Shown here one piece after another: positions 27,288 to 35,750 of a stretch of DNA of 64,000 nt. Both the position numbers and the translations under genes were made by a program. Source of the DNA: Tardiphaga alba. GTDB taxonomy: Bacteria > Pseudomonadota > Alphaproteobacteria > Rhizobiales > Xanthobacteraceae. The notes beneath the pieces are model-generated. The model was not told the origin of the DNA and made no database searches. It was given only the letters and a program-made list of their open reading frames with translations. The stretch is taken from assembly GCF_018279705.1 (NCBI RefSeq), contig NZ_CP036498.1:5163001-5227000 (forward strand), read 5' to 3'. Positions within the stretch are counted from its first letter, which is position 1; each line of letters begins with the position of its first letter.

Positions 27288-28622
27288 TTACTGCTTCAGC
27301 GTCTCCAGAAACTTCACCGTTTCGCCCTGCGATGGCGTGACGAGTTCGCCTTGCCACATCACCTGTTTGCCGCGCACGAATGTGCCGACCGGCCAGCCCT
27401 TCACGGTCACGCCGTCATAGGGCGTCCAGCCGGCCTTCGAGGCCACCCATTTGTTGGTGATGGTCTCGCTGCGCTTGAGATCGACGATAGTGAAGTCGGC
27501 ATCATAGCCGGCCGCGATGCGGCCCTTCATGGACATGTTGAACAACCGCGCCGGGCCGGCGCTGGTGAGATCGACGAAGCGCTGAAGCGACAGTCGGCCC
27601 GCATTCACGTGATCCAGCATCAAGGGCACCAGCGTCTGCACGCCGGTCATGCCCGAGGGCGAGGCCGGATAGACCTTCTGCTTCTCTTCCAGCGTATGCG
27701 GCGCGTGATCGGAGCCGAGCACGTCGATGATGCCCTGCTCGATGCCCTTCCAGATGCCGGCGCGATGGCTGGCATCGCGCACCGGCGGATTCATCTGCGC
27801 CAGCGTGCCGAGCCGCTCATAGCATTCCGGCGCCGCCATGGTGAGATGATGCGGCGTCGCCTCGCAGGAGGCGACATCCTTGTGATCCTTGAGGTAGTCG
27901 ATCTCTTCTTTGGTCGAGATATGCAGCACATGGATGCGCTTGCCGGTCTCGCGGGCGAGATTGACCAGACGCTGCGTCGCCATCAGTGCCGCGACCTCGT
28001 CGCGCCACACCGGATGCGAGCGGGCATCGCCCTCGATGCGCAGGCCCTTGCGGTCGTTGAGGCGGAATTCATCTTCCGCATGGAAAGCCGCACGGCGCTT
28101 GATGACCTGAAAAATCTTGCGCAGGCTGTCGTCGTCTTCCACCAGCAGCGCGCCGGTGGAGGAGCCGATGAACACTTTTACGCCGGCACAGCCGGGAGCG
28201 CGCTCGAGCTCCGGCAGGTCCTGCACATTCTCGCGGGTGCCGCCGATAAAAAACGCGTAATCGCAATGCATGCGGTGATGGCCGCGCTTCACCTTGTCGG
28301 TGAAGGTGGCCTCGTCGATGGTGAGCGGATTGGTGTTCGGCATTTCGAACACAGCGGTGACGCCGCCCATCACGGCGCTGCGCGAACCGCTTTCGAGATC
28401 TTCCTTGTGCTCGAGGCCGGGCTCGCGGAAATGCACCTGGGTGTCCATCACGCCGGGCAGGATGTGCAGGCCCTTGCAGTCGATGGTCTTGCCCGCCTGC
28501 TCCGGCCCGAACGTGCCGAGGGCAGCGATGCGGCCGTCGCGGATACCGATGTCACGCTGGCCCTCGCCATCCTGATTGACGACGGTGCCGTTCTTCAGAA
28601 TCGTGTCGAAAGTCTCGCTCAT
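27288..28622 (-). CDS. Dihydroorotase-like cyclic amidohydrolase
   Basis: 444 residues, amidohydrolase TIM barrel like class I dihydroorotase/allantoinase. Expected metal-site residues are the lysine to be carbamylated K149 (AGVKVFIGSSTG), H181 (AFHAED), H234 (HVLHIS) and D305 (LGSDHAPHT). The first His of the usual D-x-H-x-H motif is replaced: residues 60-64 read D-T-Q-V-H, so Q62 stands where a zinc ligand is expected. The rest (FREPG, EMPNTNP) is classical. Dihydroorotase would close N-carbamoyl-aspartate in pyrimidine synthesis, but this subgroup may have another cyclic-amide substrate or reduced activity. No pyrB or other pyrimidine gene is adjacent. It ends 5 bp from a large palindrome. 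Confidence 0.85.
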   Translation of the reverse strand: MSETFDTILKNGTVVNQDGEGQRDIGIRDGRIAALGTFGPEQAGKTIDCKGLHILPGVMDTQVHFREPGLEHKEDLESGSRSAVMGGVTAVFEMPNTNPLTIDEATFTDKVKRGHHRMHCDYAFFIGGTRENVQDLPELERAPGCAGVKVFIGSSTGALLVEDDDSLRKIFQVIKRRAAFHAEDEFRLNDRKGLRIEGDARSHPVWRDEVAALMATQRLVNLARETGKRIHVLHISTKEEIDYLKDHKDVASCEATPHHLTMAAPECYERLGTLAQMNPPVRDASHRAGIWKGIEQGIIDVLGSDHAPHTLEEKQKVYPASPSGMTGVQTLVPLMLDHVNAGRLSLQRFVDLTSAGPARLFNMSMKGRIAAGYDADFTIVDLKRSETITNKWVASKAGWTPYDGVTVKGWPVGTFVRGKQVMWQGELVTPSQGETVKFLETLKQ

Positions 28623-28752
28623 ATCGGTCTCACTTGCAGCCTGTGGATGCCATGCGCTGATAGCGCGGGCCTTGTTACCGGCATCTTAGCGGCTTAACTT
28701 TGGCGTTGATATCCGTCAGCCGCGATTCCTGGGTTTTTTCGAGATTTTCCGT

Positions 28753-29634
28753 ATGAAAGCAGCATTTCTCCCCGATCGGGGTGTGGTGAAGATTGCCGGC
28801 GACGACGCCCGCGCTTTTCTCAACAACCTCATCACCTCGGATATCGACGACCTCGTGCCGGGCAGAGCGCGGTTCGGCGCGCTGCTGACGCCGCAGGGCA
28901 AGATCGTGGCTGATTTTCTCGTCACGGAAGCTGCGGCCGGCCATGGCGGCGGCCTGCTGATCGACTGCCCGCGCGAGCTGGCACAACCGCTCGCCACCAA
29001 GCTCGGCTTCTACAAATTGCGCGCCAAGGTGACAGTCGAGAATCTTTCCGACGGGCTCGGCGTGCTCGCGGTATGGGACGGCGAGCCGACCATGAAGCCG
29101 GACCTCACTTTTACCGATCCACGCCATGCCGCGCTCGGGCTGCGCATTCTCGTGCCGGCCGATCTCGCCGAGAAGACGGCATCCGTGCTCGGCGCCGAGA
29201 TGGTGGATGAGCCCGCCTATGAAGCGCATCGCATCGCCTGCGGCGTGCCGCGCGGCGGCATCGATTTCGCCTATGGCGATGCATTCCCACATGAGACCAA
29301 TATGGACCGCATGGCCGGCGTCGATTTCGACAAGGGCTGTTATATCGGCCAGGAGGTCGTGTCGCGCATGCAGCATCGCGGCACCGCGCGCACGCGCATC
29401 GTGCCCGTGACACTCGATGGCACCACGCCTGTTGCCGGCACGGAGATCCGCGCCGCCGACAAGCCGATCGGCACCATGGGTTCATCGGCAGGCGGTAACG
29501 GCCTCGCACTGCTGCGTGCCGACCGCGCCACCGATGCGCTCGATGCCGGCGCGGCGCTGCTCGCCGGCGACATCACGATTCAGTTGGCCGATCCCGACGC
29601 CGTCCGCGCCCTCGTTGCAAAGAAGCACGCATGA
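28753..29634 (+). CDS. ygfZ: YgfZ/GcvT-like folate-binding protein
   Basis: 293 residues. The signature KGCYIGQE is complete at 194-201, with C196 the conserved cysteine. The N-terminal half has the GcvT-like fold (FLNNLITSDI, LLTPQGKIVADFLV). YgfZ binds tetrahydrofolate and supports assembly or repair of certain Fe-S enzymes, such as MiaB in E. coli. The ATG has a weak ribosome site. Its stop overlaps the start of tag by four bases, so ygfZ-tag-HD hydrolase form a coupled operon. Confidence 0.92.
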   Translation: MKAAFLPDRGVVKIAGDDARAFLNNLITSDIDDLVPGRARFGALLTPQGKIVADFLVTEAAAGHGGGLLIDCPRELAQPLATKLGFYKLRAKVTVENLSDGLGVLAVWDGEPTMKPDLTFTDPRHAALGLRILVPADLAEKTASVLGAEMVDEPAYEAHRIACGVPRGGIDFAYGDAFPHETNMDRMAGVDFDKGCYIGQEVVSRMQHRGTARTRIVPVTLDGTTPVAGTEIRAADKPIGTMGSSAGGNGLALLRADRATDALDAGAALLAGDITIQLADPDAVRALVAKKHA

Positions 29635-30257
29635 GCAAAGCTCCGATCACCCATGCCGATGGCAAGACGCGCTGCCCGTGGCCGGGCGAAGACCCGTTCT
29701 ATGTCGCCTATCACGACACCGAATGGGGCGTGCCGGACTATGACGACCGTGCGCTGTTCGAAAAACTGATCCTCGACGGCTTCCAGGCCGGCCTGTCGTG
29801 GATCACGATCCTGCGCAAGCGCGACAATTTCCGCAAAGCCTTCGACGACTTCCAGCCGGAAAAGATCGTGCGCTACAGCGAGAAGAAGGTGCATGCACTG
29901 ATGAACGATGCCGGCATCGTGCGCAACCGTGCCAAGATCGAAGGCGCGATCCTGTCGGCCAAAGGCTATCTGAAGATCATGGAAGACGGCCCGGGCTTTT
30001 CGAAATTCCTCTGGGATTTCGTCGATGGCCAGCCGATCGTGAATAATTTCAAGACCCATGCGAACGTGCCGGCTTCAACACCGCTCTCGATCAAGATTTC
30101 CAAGGAATTGCAGGCGCGCAATTTCAAATTCGTCGGCCCCACCATCGTCTATGCTTTCATGCAGGCGACGGGCATGGTCAATGACCACCTCACGTCCTGC
30201 TATTGCCATGCATTGTGCAGCAAGAAAAAGAAGCCGCTGCGGCTGAAGGCGACCTGA
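29631..30257 (+). CDS. tag: DNA-3-methyladenine glycosylase I
   Basis: 208 residues. It follows E. coli Tag along its whole length: zinc-snap residues C15 (TRCPWPGE) and H28 (VAYHDTEWG) at the N-terminus and the His/Cys pair in VNDHLTSCYCH at the C-terminus, with the base pocket FQAGLSWITIL. E. coli Glu38 is Asp (D49) here, a conservative change. The enzyme excises 3-methyladenine from alkylated DNA. Overlaps ygfZ by four bases and shares one base with the next start (TGATG). Confidence 0.94.
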   Translation: MSKAPITHADGKTRCPWPGEDPFYVAYHDTEWGVPDYDDRALFEKLILDGFQAGLSWITILRKRDNFRKAFDDFQPEKIVRYSEKKVHALMNDAGIVRNRAKIEGAILSAKGYLKIMEDGPGFSKFLWDFVDGQPIVNNFKTHANVPASTPLSIKISKELQARNFKFVGPTIVYAFMQATGMVNDHLTSCYCHALCSKKKKPLRLKAT

Positions 30258-30868
30258 TGGCGAAAGCGACCGTGACTTCAGGCACACCGCGCGCCTGGCA
30301 ACGCATGCTGTCGGGCCGCCGGCTCGACCTGCTGGATCCCTCGCCGCTCGATATCGAACTGGCGGATATTGCGCACGGCCTTGCGCGCATGGCGCGCTGG
30401 AACGGGCAGACCAATGGGCCGCACATCTTCTCGGTGGCGCAGCATTCGCTGCTGGTGGAGGCGATCATGCGCGCGCAAGCGCCGCGCGCGGACGATCGCT
30501 TAAGCCTCGCCGCGCTACTGCACGATTCCCCGGAATATGTGATCGGCGACATGATCTCGCCGTTCAAGGCGGTGATCGGCGATGCCTATAAGAAAGTCGA
30601 GCATCGCCTGCTCGCCGCGATCCATCTCCGCTTCGGCCTTCCGGCGGAGCTCGATCCGAAAATGACCAAGACGATCAAGAACGCCGATATGGGCGCCGCT
30701 TATCTGGAAGCGACGCGGCTGGCTGGATTCGCCGAGGCGGAAGCGAAACGCCTGTTCGGCAAGGATCCGTGCCTGGAGATCGATGTCGAAGCGGATTATC
30801 TGACGCCATGGTCGGCAGGCAAGGCGGAGAAGCGGTTCCTTGAGCGGTTCAAGGCGCTGGTAGCGTGA
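30257..30868 (+). CDS. HD-domain hydrolase, YfbR-like
   Basis: 203 residues. The HD motif reads H63 (FSVAQHSLLV), H89-D90 (ALLHDSPEYVIGD) plus a later Asp, the metal-binding set of the YfbR/5'-deoxynucleotidase type. Expected activity is phosphate removal from (deoxy)nucleoside monophosphates. The start codon overlaps the tag stop by one base; an in-frame start 18 codons earlier inside tag is possible but less likely. Its place after a DNA repair gene suggests a nucleotide-hygiene role, which is inference. Confidence 0.85.
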   Translation: MAKATVTSGTPRAWQRMLSGRRLDLLDPSPLDIELADIAHGLARMARWNGQTNGPHIFSVAQHSLLVEAIMRAQAPRADDRLSLAALLHDSPEYVIGDMISPFKAVIGDAYKKVEHRLLAAIHLRFGLPAELDPKMTKTIKNADMGAAYLEATRLAGFAEAEAKRLFGKDPCLEIDVEADYLTPWSAGKAEKRFLERFKALVA

Positions 30869-30879
30869 TGATCTTTCTT

Positions 30880-31045
30880 CTCCCTCCCCGGAGCGAAGCG
30901 AATGGGGAGGGTGGCGCGGCGACGAGCGAAGCGAGGAGACGTGACGGGTTGGGCTGTCACAAGCGACGTCACCTGCTGAGACACCCCCACCCGACCTGCC
31001 CAAGCGGGCCGGCCACCCTCCCCACGCGAAGACGCGGGGGAGGGA
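30880..31045. repeat. Family A palindromic repeat, copy 4
   Basis: ctccctccccggagcgaagcg arm as in copy 1, central gcgacgtcacctg, and a ccaccctcccc...ggggagggac end. It separates the HD hydrolase gene from the phosphatase gene. Confidence 0.8.
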
Positions 31046-31092
31046 CAACAGAGCGCCTTTGCTCATCACGCGCGCATCTCTATAGTGCCCAC

Positions 31093-31599
31093 ATGATCTA
31101 TGTCTGCTCCCTCGCCGACCTGCATGCCACCGTCGCGAATACGGGGGCGAGCCATGTGCTGACCATCATGGCCAATGTCGCACAGGTGGTGCGGCCGGAC
31201 TCAGTGGTCGAAGCCAATCATCTGCGCGTGCAGGTGGACGACATCACCGAGAGCATGGATGGCTTCGTCGCGCCGAACGAGCAGCATGTGCTGCAGGTGA
31301 TGAATTTTGCGCGCGGCTGGGATCGCGCCTCGCCGCTGGTGATCCACTGCTATGCCGGCATCTCGCGCTCCACCGCGAGCGCCTTCACTGCCGCCTGCAT
31401 GCTCAATCCCGATCGCGACGAACGCGACATTGCGCAGCGCATCCGCGCGGCATCGCCGATCGCGTCACCGAACCGTCTCATTGTCTCGCTCGCCGACAAG
31501 GCGCTCGGCCGCAACGGGCGCATGATCCGTGCGCTCGACGATATGGGACCGGGCAGCCTGACGGTGATGGGCAAGCCGTTTCGCATCGATCTGGATTGA
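31093..31599 (+). CDS. Protein tyrosine/dual-specificity phosphatase-like
   Basis: 168 residues, cytoplasmic. The phosphate-binding loop HCYAGISRSTAS has the CX5R signature (C86, R92) with the following Ser. D50 in QVDDITE is a candidate general acid. Fold and length fit small bacterial dual-specificity phosphatases; the substrate may be a phosphoprotein or a small phosphorylated molecule. The start is the ATG at 31093, directly before MIYVCSLADLHATV; a much longer open frame from 30865 crosses repeat DNA and is rejected. Confidence 0.85.
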   Translation: MIYVCSLADLHATVANTGASHVLTIMANVAQVVRPDSVVEANHLRVQVDDITESMDGFVAPNEQHVLQVMNFARGWDRASPLVIHCYAGISRSTASAFTAACMLNPDRDERDIAQRIRAASPIASPNRLIVSLADKALGRNGRMIRALDDMGPGSLTVMGKPFRIDLD

Positions 31600-31665
31600 T
31601 GCAGCAGGGTTCATGCGCCGTATGAACCAATACGACTTCGACAAGCACTAAGTTCTTGCGGCTTC

Positions 31666-31836
31666 CTTCCCTTCTCCCCCGCGCACAACGAGGTTGTGCT
31701 AGGTGGGAGAAGGTGGCACGGACGAAGTCCGTGACGGATGAGGGGTAGCCGCAAGCACAGCGTCTGTGGCTACCCCTCACCCGTCTGCGCGCAAGAAGCG
31801 CGCATCCACCCTCTCCCACAAGGGGAGAGGGAAGAG
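31666..31836. repeat. Family B-related palindromic repeat
   Basis: ccttccottctcccc-type arm at the left (cttcccttctccccc) pairs with ggggagagggaag at the right. Inner arms ggatgaggggtagc and gctacccctcaccc enclose a short centre. About 170 bp, ending 15 bp before the DUF2339 start codon, so it lies in the leader region. Confidence 0.75.
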
Positions 31837-31851
31837 GGAGATGGTCGCTAC

Positions 31852-34575
31852 ATGTTCGATTTCGATTTCATTGCGCTTGTCGTGGCGATCGTCGCCTTCT
31901 TCTTCGCACGCAAGGCGCGCAACGAGGTGCGGATCCTGCGCGCACGGCTCGATGCACTTGAAGGCGCGCCGCCCGTAGTCGCCACCACATGGTCTGCAAC
32001 CGACACGCCACCGCTCGCACCGCGACAGCCCACGGCCGCTCCTGTCACGCCACCGCCATCGACAAGTCCCTCTCCATCGAGCCCGCAGCAGCCGAGCCCA
32101 CCGCCAGTCGCCGCCCCGGCGATCCCCGCTGTTGCTTCAACACCGCGCGTCACGGAGACGGTGAAGAAGCCCGAGACCCCGCTGCCTGCAGCGCCGCGCC
32201 CGAGTTTCGAGGAACGCATCGGCACCCGCTGGGTGGTGTGGGTCGGCGGCCTGACGCTGGCGCTCGGCGGCCTGTTCATGGTGCGCTACTCCATCGAGGC
32301 CGGCCTGCTCGGGCCGGAGGTCCGCGTGCTGCTCGGCGGCCTGTTCGCACTGGCGCTGCTCGCCGTCGGCGAATTCGCGCGCCGCAAGGAATCGCTGTCA
32401 TCCATCGCGCCGCTGCCGATCGCCAACATCCCGGCGATCCTCACCGCGGCCGGCACGGCGGTGGCCTTCGCCACCATCTATGCCGCCTATGCGCTGTATG
32501 ACTTCCTCGTCCCCGGCACCGCTTTCGTGCTGCTCGGCATCGTCGCCATGGCCACCATGGCCGCGGCGTTGCTGCATGGCCCGGCCCTCGCAGGGCTCGG
32601 CCTTGTCGGCGCCTTCGTGACGCCGATGCTGGTGTCGTCGGGCAAGCCCGATTACTGGGCGCTGTATATCTATCTCGCTTTCGTCAGCGCCGCCGCTTTC
32701 GCGCTGGCGCGGATGCGGATGTGGCGCTGGCTGGTGCTGACCACCATCGCCTTCACCACGTTCTGGACGCTGCCAGGCCTCGAATCCGGCCCGGCGATGA
32801 TCGCGCCACACGTCTTCCACGTCATCGCCTGCTTCGTGCTGGCCTCGCTCATGGTGGTGTGCGGCTTCATGTATGGCCCGACTGCCGAACCCGGCCGTAT
32901 CGAGGGCATCTCCTCGGCAGCGCTCGGCACCAGCCTGTTCGGCGCGACCATGATCGTACTCGCCAGCCGCCATGCGGATCTCGCGATGATCGCCTTCGCG
33001 CTGCTGGTTGCCGGCACGCTGTTCGTCGCCTGGTATGCCCAGGCAGCGACGGCCGCTGTCGCCGCCGCCGCCGGCTTCGTCGCAGCGGTGTTCCTGCTGT
33101 GGGCGATCCAGGGCAATCCCGACCTGCTCGTATTGCCGGGCGGCCCGCTGCCGGGCATCGGCATGAGCCCGATCGAAGGCTCGGTGACGACGCATCTCGT
33201 CAGCGCCGCGGTGTTCGGGCTCGGCTTCGGCATCCTCGGCTTCCTCGCGCAGGGGCGCGCCGTCAGCGCCATCATTCCGGTGATCTGGGCGGCCTGCGCC
33301 ACCTTTGTGCCCATCGCGCTCTTGATCGCGCTCTATGCCCGCATCGCGCATCTCGATCGCTCGATCCCGTTCGCGATCCTCGCCGTCGTCATTGCCGCCG
33401 GCTTCGCTGCAGCGACCGAACTGCTCAGCAAGCGCGAACAGCGGCCGGGCCTTGCGATTTCCACCGCTTTGTTCGCCACCGGCGCGCTCGGCGCCATGGC
33501 GCTGGCGCTGACCTTTGCGCTGGAGAAAGGCTGGCTCACCATCGCGCTGGCGCTGATGACGCTGGGGACCGCGTGGATTTCCATGCAGCGCCCGATCCCG
33601 TTCCTGCGCTGGCTTGCCGCCATCCTCGCGGCCATCGTCTGCGCCCGCATGGCCGATGAGCCGCGCGTGGTGGGCGATCTCGTCGGCACCACGCCGATCT
33701 TCAACTGGCTGCTGTGGGGCTATGGCGTGCCGGCCGCATCGTTCTGGGGCGCCGCCGTGCTGATGCGCCGCCGTGGCGACGATGCGCCGCTGCGCATGGT
33801 GGAATCCGCCGCGATCCTGTTCACGGTGCTTTTGGTGTTCCTGGAGATCCGCCACTACGTCAATGGCGGCGATGTCTATCGCTTCAATTCCGATCTTGTC
33901 GAGATCGCGCTGCAGGTCTGCTCGGCGCTCGCCATGGCCATCGGCCTCGAACGCCTGCGCATCCGCAGCGGCAGCGTCATCCACAATGCCGGCGCCCTGC
34001 TGCTGACGCTCTATTCCGGCCTCGCGACGCTCGGCGGATTGCTGTTCATCGCCAATCCGAATATCTGGCGCATCGATGTCGGCGGCCCCGTCTTCAACCT
34101 GCTGCTGCTGGGCTACGCGCTACCTGCGGTGCTCACGCTGCTGCTGTCCTACGCGGTCGCCGGCCGTCGCAAGCCCGCTTATGCCAACACCATCGCCGCC
34201 GGCGCGCTATTGCTGGCACTGACATATGTGACGTTCGAGATCCGCCGCATCTATCACGGGCCGGTATTCTCCAATGCGCGGGTGCTCGATGCCGAGCAAT
34301 ATACGCTGTCGGTGGCATGGCTCGTGTTCGGCGTGGTGCTGCTCGCGGCCGGCCTGATCTTCTCGTCGCAGCGGGCGCGGCTCGCATCGGCTGTGGTGAT
34401 CGGTCTCACCGTGTTGAAGGCGTTCCTGGTCGACATGTCGTCGCTGACCGGCGTCTGGCGGGCACTGTCCTTCATGTGCCTCGGTCTCGTGCTCGTGGCG
34501 ATCGGCTATCTGTATCAGCGCATCCTGTTCTCACGGCGCAAGACGCAGGCAACGCCGGTAGAGGAAACGCAATAA
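31852..34575 (+). CDS. Large DUF2339 polytopic membrane protein
   Basis: 907 residues. A first membrane helix (residues about 5-19) is followed by a short coiled helix and a Pro/Ala/Ser-rich linker at about 40-118. Then comes the family start FEERIGTRWVVWVGG and more than 20 predicted membrane segments up to the end. DUF2339 proteins of this build are widespread in proteobacteria; function is unknown, with some suggested roles in envelope or transport. The ATG at 31852 follows a distant AGGGAG. It converges on the RTX-like gene with only 14 bp between stop codons. Confidence 0.88.
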   Translation: MFDFDFIALVVAIVAFFFARKARNEVRILRARLDALEGAPPVVATTWSATDTPPLAPRQPTAAPVTPPPSTSPSPSSPQQPSPPPVAAPAIPAVASTPRVTETVKKPETPLPAAPRPSFEERIGTRWVVWVGGLTLALGGLFMVRYSIEAGLLGPEVRVLLGGLFALALLAVGEFARRKESLSSIAPLPIANIPAILTAAGTAVAFATIYAAYALYDFLVPGTAFVLLGIVAMATMAAALLHGPALAGLGLVGAFVTPMLVSSGKPDYWALYIYLAFVSAAAFALARMRMWRWLVLTTIAFTTFWTLPGLESGPAMIAPHVFHVIACFVLASLMVVCGFMYGPTAEPGRIEGISSAALGTSLFGATMIVLASRHADLAMIAFALLVAGTLFVAWYAQAATAAVAAAAGFVAAVFLLWAIQGNPDLLVLPGGPLPGIGMSPIEGSVTTHLVSAAVFGLGFGILGFLAQGRAVSAIIPVIWAACATFVPIALLIALYARIAHLDRSIPFAILAVVIAAGFAAATELLSKREQRPGLAISTALFATGALGAMALALTFALEKGWLTIALALMTLGTAWISMQRPIPFLRWLAAILAAIVCARMADEPRVVGDLVGTTPIFNWLLWGYGVPAASFWGAAVLMRRRGDDAPLRMVESAAILFTVLLVFLEIRHYVNGGDVYRFNSDLVEIALQVCSALAMAIGLERLRIRSGSVIHNAGALLLTLYSGLATLGGLLFIANPNIWRIDVGGPVFNLLLLGYALPAVLTLLLSYAVAGRRKPAYANTIAAGALLLALTYVTFEIRRIYHGPVFSNARVLDAEQYTLSVAWLVFGVVLLAAGLIFSSQRARLASAVVIGLTVLKAFLVDMSSLTGVWRALSFMCLGLVLVAIGYLYQRILFSRRKTQATPVEETQ

Positions 34576-34589
34576 CTCCTCCGACCGGA

Positions 34590-35507
34590 CTAGCCGCGCA
34601 GCACCACGTCACCGGCGATCATGGTTGGCTTGATGGCCGTCATCTCGTCGCGATTGGCTGCGACCTCCATGGTGGTGCCATCGGCAAAGGACAGTGTCAT
34701 CGGACTGCTCGCGCGGAGATTCACCGTAATCTCGTCGGTGCTGCCCTCGAAAGTGATCACCGCCTTGTTGCCGGAGATGGTGACGTGGGTGCCGTCACGA
34801 GAGATGCCCGCGCCGAGTTCGAGCCTGGTATTGACCGAGGCATTGACCGTGTCGCGGCCGTCGCCGGCGTCGAAGCGCACAATGGAATCGGTGCCGACCG
34901 AAATCACGTCATCGCCGGTGCCGCCTTTGACGCGCGAATTCGACCAAACTGAAATCACATCGTCGCCGCTGCCGCCATCGACATCGCTATCCGACCAGGC
35001 GGAGATCCGGTCCTGTCCGTCGCCGCCACTGACCCGGCTGTTCGACCAGGCCTTGACGACGTCATTCCCAGATCCTGCATCGACGACACTTTCGGACCAC
35101 ACATCGATCTGATCGTCGCCCGCCCCGCCATCGACGACGGAGCCCGACCATGCGCGGACCACATCATCGCCAGCGCCGGCTGCGACGACGCTGTTAGACC
35201 AGACATCGATGCGATCATTGCCGTCACCGGCATCGACCAACGAACTCGACCACCCCTTGATGACGTCATCGCCATCGGTGCCTGCGAGTGACGACATGCC
35301 CTGTTCCTGAACCCACAGCAGAAATGCCTGCACGACGGGCGACATACCGATGCTTGCCGTGGTCTGTTTCGCAGGATCGCTTGCGGCCGGAAGACCTCTA
35401 TCGGCTTTCTCAGCCGCCGGATTGGGCATCGTCATGTCGGGCGGCGATGGCGGCGTCGGCACAAGATACGGGCTGTAAAATGGAGTACCGGCTGACGGCG
35501 CAATCAT
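34590..35507 (-). CDS. RTX-like protein with 17-residue WS repeats
   Basis: 305 residues. After a Pro-rich N-terminus (residues 9-30) and a linker, residues 76-222 contain eight to nine tandem units, for example GGAGDDQIDVWSESVVD and GGSGDDVISVWSNSRVK. The first nine residues match the RTX calcium-binding nonapeptide (GGxGxDxUx). The other eight (xWSxSxVx) replace the second nonapeptide, giving period 17 instead of 18. A beta-domain follows (ISRDGTHVTISGNKAVITF). RTX-type proteins are usually secreted by type I systems; no transporter gene is nearby. The protein is probably extracellular and calcium-binding, by inference. Confidence 0.8.
   Translation of the reverse strand: MIAPSAGTPFYSPYLVPTPPSPPDMTMPNPAAEKADRGLPAASDPAKQTTASIGMSPVVQAFLLWVQEQGMSSLAGTDGDDVIKGWSSSLVDAGDGNDRIDVWSNSVVAAGAGDDVVRAWSGSVVDGGAGDDQIDVWSESVVDAGSGNDVVKAWSNSRVSGGDGQDRISAWSDSDVDGGSGDDVISVWSNSRVKGGTGDDVISVGTDSIVRFDAGDGRDTVNASVNTRLELGAGISRDGTHVTISGNKAVITFEGSTDEITVNLRASSPMTLSFADGTTMEVAANRDEMTAIKPTMIAGDVVLRG
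34842..35282 (-). repeat. 51-bp tandem coding repeats
   Basis: The RTX-like units above are encoded as consecutive 51-bp blocks, each carrying a diverged form of GACCA(G/C) (Trp-Ser) and a Gly-rich block. Divergence is high enough that slippage is probably old. Confidence 0.75.
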
Positions 35508-35750
35508 AACCGAATCCTTCTAGCCTTTCATGACGGAACCATTATCTGGATACCTAAATTTCTTCTTAAGGATGCGCCACATTCGACTACAATCTCGGCA
35601 ATCCAAGCGTGCTTTGCTGCAAGATGGCTGAAAGTTCATACGCCGCTGCGAAACCCTTGTGCGGCAGCGATGTTGCTGCACTGCAATCAGTTCCTGGTAC
35701 GAAACCGTCGCCGGTCGGCGTCGATCCCATCCCATTTCCGGAGTTTCCCG

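Noticed and set aside
32398..33984. 528-codon open frame antisense to DUF2339
   Set aside because: Shadow of a highly biased membrane-protein gene.
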